Positions 43,747 through 50,083 of a stretch of 64,000 nt of DNA are shown in pieces. The DNA is taken from positions 116,050 to 180,049 of the forward strand of contig JAKSQM010000006.1 in assembly GCA_024404115.1 (NCBI GenBank). Direction: 5' to 3'. Below the pieces are notes generated by a model. The model saw only the letters and a list, made by a program, of their open reading frames with translations, had not been told where the DNA came from and did not search any database. The first letter of the stretch is position 1, and every line of letters starts with the position of its first letter. The stretch is from Clostridia bacterium. GTDB lineage: Bacteria; Bacillota; Clostridia; Oscillospirales; Acutalibacteraceae. The translations under genes were made by a program, and so were the position numbers.

Positions 43747-44463
43747 TTAAAAATTTTCTTCATTCTTTTTAAATCTGTTTTTCAGATTATAGGTGAATGT
43801 TCCCTCTTCTTCTCTCGATTCATCAAGAGTGAATTTCTTTTCAATAGTTCTTGCCTGCTTGGGATAATTTTTAATAACCCTCGCTTTATGAAGTGCCGCA
43901 AGAATACCGATTATAAATAATCCGCCAAAAGGCATCAGCGCACCGTTAAGTCCGCTGATAAACGGAATGTCGAAGCCTGCAATTTTTCCGCTTCCCACGA
44001 TTTCTCTGATAATTCCCACAAGCAGCAGCACAGCGGAATATCCTATAGAAGAAGCGATTGCATCAAAAAACGATTCTTTGACAGAATGTTTAACAGCATA
44101 TTTTTCACTGTGAATACAGGTGAAAGAGTTCATCGCCATCAACGGCAGATAAATGCCGAGAGATGCAAAAACTGGCGACTGATTTTTTTCAAGATAATAC
44201 ATCACAGGGAAAACAATACCTGTATTTATTATAACATAAATGCTCACTCTCAACCATCTTGGCATTTTTTTCATAATAAGGCTTGCAAGCACCTCGCAGA
44301 TAATCAGCGAAACAGTGAATACACCAGCCAGAACAAGAGAGTTAAAAAGTGATGTTGCCGCCGCCGCAACGGGGCAGATACCAATAACATGAACAAGAAC
44401 AGGGTTGCGGAGGTAACCGCCAACTCTTATCATTTTTTTAAGAGAAACTTTTTTATCACTCAA
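43747..44463 (-). CDS. RnfE-like membrane subunit
   Basis: The product is 238 residues from the TTG at 44463, which follows an extended ribosome binding site, GGAGGTGATTCC. It aligns to RnfE/NqrD: NPVLVHVIGICPVAAAATS against the canonical NxALVQLLGLCPLLAVT, then GIYLPLMAMNSFTCIHSE against GIFIPLIVTNCIVVGRAE. The first cluster Cys is kept; the second is Ser, with a different Cys three residues on. The C-terminus has a longer, charged cytoplasmic tail. It overlaps the RnfD-like gene by 8 bases and lies upstream of the RnfA-like gene. Confidence 0.8.
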   Translation of the reverse strand: MSDKKVSLKKMIRVGGYLRNPVLVHVIGICPVAAAATSLFNSLVLAGVFTVSLIICEVLASLIMKKMPRWLRVSIYVIINTGIVFPVMYYLEKNQSPVFASLGIYLPLMAMNSFTCIHSEKYAVKHSVKESFFDAIASSIGYSAVLLLVGIIREIVGSGKIAGFDIPFISGLNGALMPFGGLFIIGILAALHKARVIKNYPKQARTIEKKFTLDESREEEGTFTYNLKNRFKKNEENF

Positions 44464-45460
44464 GAGGAATCACCTCCGAGTCATTCTCTTTTTTGTGTGG
44501 AGAAAAAATATATTTCTCTAAAAGAGGCCACAGTGCATTTATACCGAGAACGGCAAACGCTCCTGCATCCTCAAAAATGCTGAAATGCCTTAAAAGCAAA
44601 TAACCCACTGCACCCAAACAGCCGTAAATAATTCGGTGAATTATCTTTTCGGGGGATTGAGGCTCTTCTGTTATAAGAAAAACTCCAATGCAAAGTGTGA
44701 AGCCCGAAAAGAATCTTATGCAAATCATTCTCAGTGCGTTAAGCTCAAAAATATTGCCATAATCAACCGCAACGGTTATTACACAGCCGATAAAGCAGGT
44801 GGCAATAAAGCTGATGGCATTGACGAAACTTTTAGGTCTTCTTATAAGAATGTAAAATAACAATCCTAAAAGAACAACTGCCGATGTCATACCCATAGGA
44901 CCCGCCACAGAGCCGATAAAGCCGTTTATCAGTTCAACTGCGGTTACGCCGTGAGTTTTATTCTGCAAAAGGCTTTGTGCAAGGGATGTTCCTGCCACAA
45001 AATTCTCTGAACCGAAAGCATCTACAGCCGAGTCGATTTTTAAAACGGGATAAGCAAAAAGCTCATTGCTTTTACATATACATAAAAATGAAAACGCCGC
45101 CGCAGTGCACGAAAACGGCGAAGAGTAAATTCCGCCAAAAGGAATTTTAACCAGCATCACTGCAAAAACACTGCCGAGGGCGGGAATCCACAGCCGAACA
45201 GATGCAGGCAACATTAAAGCAAGCAATACGCCAATATAAATGCTTCCGCAATCGTAAAGCCTTAATTTTTGATTTATGAGCTTGCTTCCTATAATTTCAC
45301 TGATGACCGCTGCCGAAACGCTCACCAAGCAAACAAGAGCGGCTCTTTTGCCATAGAAATGAAGTGCCATTATAAGGGGCAAAATCAGCGCAGGCAACAT
45401 ATCTTTATAAAATGTATCTTTTTTATTTTTTATTGGTGATGCTTCAGGCAATCGGTTCAC
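44456..45460 (-). CDS. RnfD-like membrane subunit
   Basis: The product is about 334 residues with nine or ten helices; a TTG start at 45451 is also possible. It aligns to RnfD/NqrB: YDCGSIYIGVLLALMLPAS, KIPFGGIYSSPFSCTAAAF and the late FFSGFTLCIGVFLITEEPQS, matching the canonical FPPAAFAR and FGGATYLITDPVS-type helices loosely. The flavinylation motif SGAT-x-L is changed to VAGTSLA, so covalent FMN at Thr is uncertain. It is the first gene of the operon. No RnfC is upstream; the divergent mecA-like gene starts 79 bases away. Confidence 0.75.
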   Translation of the reverse strand: MNRLPEASPIKNKKDTFYKDMLPALILPLIMALHFYGKRAALVCLVSVSAAVISEIIGSKLINQKLRLYDCGSIYIGVLLALMLPASVRLWIPALGSVFAVMLVKIPFGGIYSSPFSCTAAAFSFLCICKSNELFAYPVLKIDSAVDAFGSENFVAGTSLAQSLLQNKTHGVTAVELINGFIGSVAGPMGMTSAVVLLGLLFYILIRRPKSFVNAISFIATCFIGCVITVAVDYGNIFELNALRMICIRFFSGFTLCIGVFLITEEPQSPEKIIHRIIYGCLGAVGYLLLRHFSIFEDAGAFAVLGINALWPLLEKYIFSPHKKENDSEVIPLE

Positions 45461-45480
45461 CTTCTTCCATTATTTATTCA

Positions 45481-45509
45481 TTGAAAAGGGACTTGTGCAG
45501 TCCTATAAT
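45481..45509 (+). promoter_or_regulatory. promoter of the mecA-like gene
   Basis: TTGAAA (45481-45486) and TATAAT (45504-45509) with a 17-base spacer, 30 bases upstream of the ATG. Confidence 0.65.
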
Positions 45510-45538
45510 TATTTTATAAATCATTCGGAGGATTTATT

Positions 45539-46078
45539 ATGAATATTCATCTTATTAACAAAAATAAATTTATTGCAGAGCTAAGCGAAAAGGATATGAA
45601 TGACCTCGATATTACATATGAGGAAATGGATTATTCAAACATCGAAACAAGGCGGGTAATCTGGACAGTGATTGATAAAATCCGTGAAACCTCTGGCTGT
45701 GATATTGACCCCACAGGCAATCTGCTTATTGAAGCCGTGGCAGATTCAGAGGGCGGATGCGTTCTTTGCTTCACTGTTACAGAAAGACGCAGACCTGTTT
45801 CGCAGAAATCTCCCGTTCTTAAAAAGAACAGAGGAGGTGCTGTCTATGAATTTGACACAATGGATTCGCTTCTTGATATGATTAAAGCGGTCGGCTATAA
45901 AAATCTCAGCGGAAAATGCAGAGTGTTTAAACGAAAAAGCAGAGTTCGCCTTGTTATGAATAAGCTCCCTGCTCAGCCTGAAAAGAAATCCATTGAAGAA
46001 TACGGCAGATTCATCGGTCAGGATGACCTGCTCAACGCTCAGACTGCGGAGCATTGGGAAAGAGCAGGAGGAATTTAA
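45539..46078 (+). CDS. mecA: MecA-like ClpC adaptor protein
   Basis: The 179-residue protein has the MecA layout. An N-terminal substrate-binding domain (residues 1-75: MNIHLINKNKFIAELSEKDM then DLDITYEEMDYSNIETRRVI) leads to a variable linker. A C-terminal domain (residues 100-170) carries AVYEFDTMDSLLDMIKAVGY and EYGRFIGQDDLLN, as in the ClpC-docking part. It probably delivers substrates to ClpC/ClpP. It is shorter than Bacillus MecA. It is divergent from the Rnf-like operon and convergent with rpe. CGGAGGA precedes the ATG. Confidence 0.75.
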   Translation: MNIHLINKNKFIAELSEKDMNDLDITYEEMDYSNIETRRVIWTVIDKIRETSGCDIDPTGNLLIEAVADSEGGCVLCFTVTERRRPVSQKSPVLKKNRGGAVYEFDTMDSLLDMIKAVGYKNLSGKCRVFKRKSRVRLVMNKLPAQPEKKSIEEYGRFIGQDDLLNAQTAEHWERAGGI

Positions 46079-46731
46079 GCGTTTCTTAATTTTTCGATAG
46101 CTTCTTTTCTATCCTCAGCACCAAAAACAGCACTGCCTGCAACAAGAACGTCGGCACCTGCCTTTTTAACAAGGGCGGCTGTGTCGGCGTTTATTCCGCC
46201 GTCAACCTGTATAAGCATATCTTTAATGCCACGCTTTTCACATTCAGCCTTGATAGCTTCAATTTTAGGCATCATGTCGCCCATGAATTTCTGACCGCCA
46301 AAGCCAGGCTCAACTGTCATAATCAGCACCATGCCGATTTTATCAAGATAAGGGAAAACAGCCTCAGCAGGAGTTTTAGGCTTAACGCTCAAGCCTGCCA
46401 TCTTGCCGTTTTTGTTTATTTCATCAATTGTTGCGTCAATGTCAGAATCACATTCAACGTGGAAAGTTATTCCGTCCGCCCCTGCTTTTACAAAATCGTT
46501 GATATAGAAAAGCGGGTCGCTTATCATCAGATGAACATCAAAGAATTTCTCTGAATAAGAGCGGAAAAATTTCATAACGGGTGCGCCGAAAGTGATGTTT
46601 GGCACAAAATGGCCGTCCATAACATCAATATGAATCCAATCGGCTCCGCAGGCAGAAATATCAGCAATCTCGTTGCCTGCCTTACTAAAATCGCAAGAAA
46701 GAATTGACGGTGCAATCAGTGTTTTTTTCAT
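46075..46731 (-). CDS. rpe: ribulose-phosphate 3-epimerase
   Basis: The product is 218 residues from the ATG at 46731, with AGGAG upstream. It is a TIM-barrel epimerase with IAPSILSCDF, WIHIDVMDGHFVPN (catalytic Asp and His), HLMI, TVEPGFGGQKF and QVDGGIN (second catalytic Asp). It interconverts ribulose-5-phosphate and xylulose-5-phosphate in the pentose phosphate pathway. Its start overlaps the metallophosphoesterase stop (ATGA), so they are translationally coupled. Araban degradation via ribulokinase (4.1 kb) also feeds this pool. Confidence 0.95.
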   Translation of the reverse strand: MKKTLIAPSILSCDFSKAGNEIADISACGADWIHIDVMDGHFVPNITFGAPVMKFFRSYSEKFFDVHLMISDPLFYINDFVKAGADGITFHVECDSDIDATIDEINKNGKMAGLSVKPKTPAEAVFPYLDKIGMVLIMTVEPGFGGQKFMGDMMPKIEAIKAECEKRGIKDMLIQVDGGINADTAALVKKAGADVLVAGSAVFGAEDRKEAIEKLRNA

Positions 46732-47423
46732 TTTACTTTTTCTCCTGTCAGTAATTTTACAAGGTTTCTGTAAACTGCAACATGGGATGGTGAAACCTGC
46801 TTGTCCTCGTGGATACTTCCAAAATACCATCTTGTGAATTTACAGCTTGAGTTAATCTCTTCAAAATATGCGTTAAGACCTGTGAAACGCACATTCTCTT
46901 TGTCTTTAAGGTTAAGGAATGCTTTGATTTTCTGCGGCGGCTCATGGGTGATAATAAAATCAACTGCGAATTTTTCATTTTCAAGATTTTTAACGCCCTC
47001 TTTAAGCTCGTCAGCGGCAGGAATCTCTGCCTTTGACCATGTGTCGTTATCAAATCTTATGTCAATGTCGGGGCTTTCACCGCCGCCCATGGCAAATATG
47101 CGCTCGCCCTCAATTTCAAAAACCTGACCACGCATAAGGTGATATATGTTATCTCTTATTTTATGAGCCTTGCCCCCTGCAAAGCCAACAATGGGGTATC
47201 TTGCCAGCAGGTCAAAGTTTTCGTGAGTGCCGTCAACAAAGCATATAGTGTAAGACTTTTTTGCCAGCTTGTCAAGAACGGTCTTTTCGTTTTTATCACC
47301 GTTCCAGATAAATCCAAAATCACCGCAGATAATAAGCGTATCGTGCTTTTTAAGATTTTTGGTAAATAAGGACTGTTTGAAGATTTTGTAATCTCCGTGC
47401 ATATCTCCTGTTACATAAATCAT
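46728..47423 (-). CDS. calcineurin-like metallophosphoesterase
   Basis: The product is 231 residues from the ATG at 47423, with CGGAG 8 bases upstream; a GTG 9 bases earlier overlaps that site. The metal-binding blocks are present in order: YVTGDMHGD, IICGDFGFIW, FVDGTHENFD, IITHEPP and YFGSIHED. It is a small phosphohydrolase of unknown substrate. It is coupled to rpe by a 4-base overlap, so a sugar-phosphate or nucleotide role is possible but unproven. Confidence 0.85.
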   Translation of the reverse strand: MIYVTGDMHGDYKIFKQSLFTKNLKKHDTLIICGDFGFIWNGDKNEKTVLDKLAKKSYTICFVDGTHENFDLLARYPIVGFAGGKAHKIRDNIYHLMRGQVFEIEGERIFAMGGGESPDIDIRFDNDTWSKAEIPAADELKEGVKNLENEKFAVDFIITHEPPQKIKAFLNLKDKENVRFTGLNAYFEEINSSCKFTRWYFGSIHEDKQVSPSHVAVYRNLVKLLTGEKVK

Positions 47424-47567
47424 TTTTATCACTCCGGATATAAAATTTAATAATTCTCTTTATTTTCTGTGAAATGTTTGCTATAATACCATTCGGGCGC
47501 AGAAATCGGCAAAATTACCGATTAAAAAACCTATTATATATAATACAACATGATACGGTGATTGTCT

Positions 47568-48956
47568 ATGAAAAAAATGATAATTTTTTTAACAGTTTTT
47601 GTTTTAATTTTTACATCTGCGGCACCAATGGCGTCTGCACGCAATTATTTATCCAGCGTTGAGCTTAATTGTGATGTGGATTATCTCATCAGCCTTGATA
47701 CCGGTGCTGTTATTATGTCAAAGAATGAAAATAAAAAAGTGCCTATTGCATCTGTTACCAAAATCACAACAGCACTTGTTGTTTTGCAGAAATGCAAAGA
47801 CCTTTCAGAGGTTGTAACAGTTACCAGCACCGCTCTTCATACCCTTGACGGCACAGGAAGCTCACTTTCAGGCTTAAAGGTTGGCGAAGAGGTTACAGTG
47901 CTTCAGCTGCTTCACCTTTTGCTTATCGCCAGCGGTAACGATGCCGCTGTTACCCTTGCAGAGCATTTTGGCGGAACACAGGAGCAATTCGTTTCAATGA
48001 TGAATGAATGTGCCGCTTCTTTAGGATGTAAAGACACTCACTATAACAACCCTCACGGACTTGACACAAAAGACGGATATTCCACTGCGCACGATATTGC
48101 AATTATTGCTCAGGCTGCGCTGAAATATGATGTGTTTACAAAAATTGTTGGAACTGCAAATTACACAGTTGAGCAGACAAATAAAAATCAGAAGCGTTCA
48201 ATCGTCAACACCAACTCCACAATGAATCCCACATATCTTTCTTATTACCGAAGCTATGTTAAGGGCATCAAAACTGGTACAACCGACGGCGCAGGCTATT
48301 GCCTTACATCATATGCTACAAAGAACGGCTACACTTACCTTGCTGTAACGCTGGGTGGCGACAGACGAGATACAGACGGCGACACAATCGGTGAAAATCA
48401 GGCGTTTATGGATACAATCAGAATGTATGACTGGGCATTCACAAACCTCAGCTATGAGCTTATTGCATCAACATCCCGTATGGTTTCAGAGGTTAAGGTG
48501 AATTATTCCAAAAAGACCGACCATATGCGTCTTGTGCCCGAAAAGGATGTCAGAGCACTTCTCCCCACTGGCACAAATGAGGGCAGCGTGCTTATTGAGC
48601 CTGTGGACAAGCCCGATGAAGTTAACGCACCAATTAAGGCAGGTGATTTCGCCTGCAAGGCAAAGATTTATTTTGCAGACAGTGAAATCGCTCAGATAAA
48701 TCTTGTTTATGCCGAAAGCGTAAGCAAAAACTATCTTATGTTTGTGCTGGCAAAGCTCAAAAATGTAATCACAAACCCTGTGTTTATTGTGCTTATGGTG
48801 GCTCTTGTATCAACAGCGTTGGCATATGCGGTTTATATGTTTAAGATGAATATTAAACGAACCAAAAAGAAAAATAAATTAAGGCTCGTTAAGATAAACG
48901 ATATGGATAACGGAAAAAGAATAAAAAGCAGAAGAAATTATACCCCAAGGCATTGA
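47568..48956 (+). CDS. dacF: D-alanyl-D-alanine carboxypeptidase (S11, DacF-like)
   Basis: The product is 462 residues from the ATG at 47568. It has a signal peptide (about residues 1-25), then the penicillin-binding peptidase motifs in family order: ASVTK (Ser62, Lys65), SGND near 123 and KTGT near 220. It trims the terminal D-Ala of peptidoglycan stem peptides outside the membrane. A C-terminal membrane helix near 405-430 and a basic tail anchor it. The ribosome site is weak (GGTGAT). Length and C-terminal anchor are typical of sporulation/vegetative S11 enzymes. Confidence 0.92.
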   Translation: MKKMIIFLTVFVLIFTSAAPMASARNYLSSVELNCDVDYLISLDTGAVIMSKNENKKVPIASVTKITTALVVLQKCKDLSEVVTVTSTALHTLDGTGSSLSGLKVGEEVTVLQLLHLLLIASGNDAAVTLAEHFGGTQEQFVSMMNECAASLGCKDTHYNNPHGLDTKDGYSTAHDIAIIAQAALKYDVFTKIVGTANYTVEQTNKNQKRSIVNTNSTMNPTYLSYYRSYVKGIKTGTTDGAGYCLTSYATKNGYTYLAVTLGGDRRDTDGDTIGENQAFMDTIRMYDWAFTNLSYELIASTSRMVSEVKVNYSKKTDHMRLVPEKDVRALLPTGTNEGSVLIEPVDKPDEVNAPIKAGDFACKAKIYFADSEIAQINLVYAESVSKNYLMFVLAKLKNVITNPVFIVLMVALVSTALAYAVYMFKMNIKRTKKKNKLRLVKINDMDNGKRIKSRRNYTPRH

Positions 48957-48987
48957 CAATTGAGCTGTGATTTGATAAAATTTCTTG

Positions 48988-49014
48988 TCGGTGAGGGCAT
49001 CGTTCCCTCACCGA
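48988..49014 (+). terminator. hairpin after the carboxypeptidase gene
   Basis: TCGGTGAGGG-catcgtt-CCCTCACCGA is a perfect 10-bp stem but is not followed by a clear T-run, so intrinsic termination is uncertain. Confidence 0.5.
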
Positions 49015-49035
49015 TATAAAAATGAAAATGCGTAT

Positions 49036-49079
49036 GCCTCCTTAGTTAAATGGATATATGACCTCCATAAGGTTAGTTG
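49036..49079 (+). pseudogene. decayed tRNA-Arg copy lacking T-arm and 3' end
   Basis: This stretch copies the 5' part of the tRNA-Arg gene at 49120: 25 bases (49034-49058 against 49118-49142) are identical, followed by a diverged anticodon arm (TGACC, loop TCCATAA, GGTTA). The sequence then stops matching: no T-arm, no acceptor 3' strand and no CCA. Position 33 is C, not the universal U. Confidence 0.75.
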
Positions 49080-49119
49080 AAAATGCTTCGCATTTTGATT
49101 AAAATCAAATAGATTACAT

Positions 49120-49194
49120 GCCTCCTTAGTTAAATGGATATAATAAACCCCTCCTAAGGGTTAGTTGTGGGTTCGATTCCCGCAGGGGGTGCCA
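49120..49194 (+). tRNA. tRNA-Arg (anticodon CCU)
   Basis: The 75-base cloverleaf includes an encoded CCA. The acceptor GCCTCCT pairs with AGGGGGT (two G-U). The anticodon arm AACCC-ctcctaa-GGGTT gives CCU, reading AGG. The T-arm GTGGG-TTCGATT-CCCGC is standard. It has a terminator hairpin just downstream. A truncated copy of it lies 84 bases upstream. Confidence 0.9.
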
Positions 49195-49197
49195 GAA

Positions 49198-49227
49198 AAA
49201 AGCTGTATCTTCGGATATAGCTTTTTA
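49198..49227 (+). terminator. terminator after tRNA-Arg
   Basis: AAGCTGTATC-ttcg-GATATAGCTT hairpin with a stable UUCG tetraloop and a T-run. Confidence 0.85.
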
Positions 49228-49379
49228 TTTTTTATTAAACATCCCGAATAAAACAAGTTGAATTTATTACCGCTTTGTAGTATGATAAAGAAAATGTTTT
49301 TTAAAAAATTGTAGCCACTTTTTCGATTGTATCGTATAAATATATGCAAGGACAAAACAAATCAAAAGGAGAATTTATT

Positions 49380-49526
49380 ATGGAAGATAAGAGAATGCTT
49401 AATGATGAAGAGCTTGAAAATGTAAACGGCGGCGTAGGATACGATAACGAACAGCTTGACACTGTTGACGGTGAGGCATATATAAATGGGATTGAGCCAG
49501 CCGAATCTTTTGAGATTACTCTCTAA
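49380..49526 (+). CDS. small peptide with double-glycine leader (RiPP/bacteriocin-precursor-like)
   Basis: The 48-residue peptide starts MEDKRMLNDEELENVNGG. The LNDEELENVNGG end is a textbook double-glycine leader, the cleavage signal for peptidase-containing ABC exporters in bacteriocin and RiPP precursors. Only about 28 residues follow, acidic with no Cys and one Thr near the C-terminus, unlike typical lanthipeptides. AAGGAG precedes the ATG by 7 bases. No modification enzyme or exporter is nearby in this window. It may be an orphan precursor. Confidence 0.7.
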   Translation: MEDKRMLNDEELENVNGGVGYDNEQLDTVDGEAYINGIEPAESFEITL

Positions 49527-49601
49527 ACCGTTAGACATAAATGACATCAGCACTCCAACTTTGAATGAAAATTCTGCTGAATAATCTACTACTTAAACAT
49601 A

Positions 49602-49637
49602 AACGCTTCGGAAGTATTCGCTTTCGGAGTGTTTTTT
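49602..49637 (+). terminator. terminator of the small peptide gene
   Basis: ACGCTTCGGAAG pairs with CTTTCGGAGTGT (three G-U pairs) and is followed by TTTTTT. Confidence 0.7.
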
Positions 49638-49650
49638 ATAAAAAATCCCC

Positions 49651-49706
49651 TTGACAAGTTGGTTTATCTATGATAGACTAAAGTTAGTTTACAGGCGATA
49701 AACCAA
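49651..49706 (+). promoter_or_regulatory. promoter and BlaI-type operator of the blaI/M56 pair
   Basis: TTGACA (49651-49656) and TAGACT (49674-49679) are spaced 17 bases. TTGGTTTATC (49659-49668) and GATAAACCAA (49697-49706) form a perfect 10-base inverted repeat across the -10 region. An inner TCTATgATAGA palindrome (49667-49677) covers the -10 itself. Such dyads are how BlaI/MecI repressors cover their own promoters. Confidence 0.65.
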
Positions 49707-49719
49707 AGGGGCGATGAAT

Positions 49720-50082
49720 ATGGATTTTGAATTAGGCGAAGTACAGGCAAGGTTTGCCGATTTATTGTGGCAGTGTGAGCCTGTGGCTTCGGGCGAGCTT
49801 GTTAAAATATGCGAAAAAGAGCTTGATTGGAAAAAGTCAACAACATACACTGTTTTACGTAAGCTCTGCCAAAAAGGAATTTTCAAAAACGAAAACGGAA
49901 TTGTTTCATCTGTGATGTCAAAAGAAGAGTTTTATTCTCTTAAAAGTGAGCAGTTTGTGGATGACGCTTTCAACGGCTCTTTGCCTGCGTTTCTGGCGGC
50001 TTTTTCTTCACGAAAGGCTCTTTCTAATGACGAAATATCTGAAATTCAGCAGATGATAGATTCTTTCAGAAAAGGAGGCTAA
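49720..50082 (+). CDS. blaI: BlaI/MecI-family transcriptional repressor
   Basis: The 120-residue winged-helix repressor matches BlaI/MecI: an N-terminal LGEVQARFADLLWQCEP, the recognition part KKSTTYTVLRKLCQKGIF, and the C-terminal dimerisation end with LPAFLAAFSSRKAL. The ATG at 49720 is preferred because AAGGGGC lies 9 bases upstream; the ATG at 49714 is too close. It should bind the dyad upstream and be cleaved or released when the co-encoded M56 protein is activated. Confidence 0.9.
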   Translation: MDFELGEVQARFADLLWQCEPVASGELVKICEKELDWKKSTTYTVLRKLCQKGIFKNENGIVSSVMSKEEFYSLKSEQFVDDAFNGSLPAFLAAFSSRKALSNDEISEIQQMIDSFRKGG

Positions 50083-50083
50083 T

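Noticed and set aside
43138-45460. Ordinary Rnf complex
   Set aside because: B, C and G subunits are absent from the window and most cluster cysteines are missing, so a normal ferredoxin:NAD oxidoreductase cannot be claimed.
49036-49079. Second functional tRNA
   Set aside because: No T-arm or acceptor 3' strand and C instead of U at position 33.
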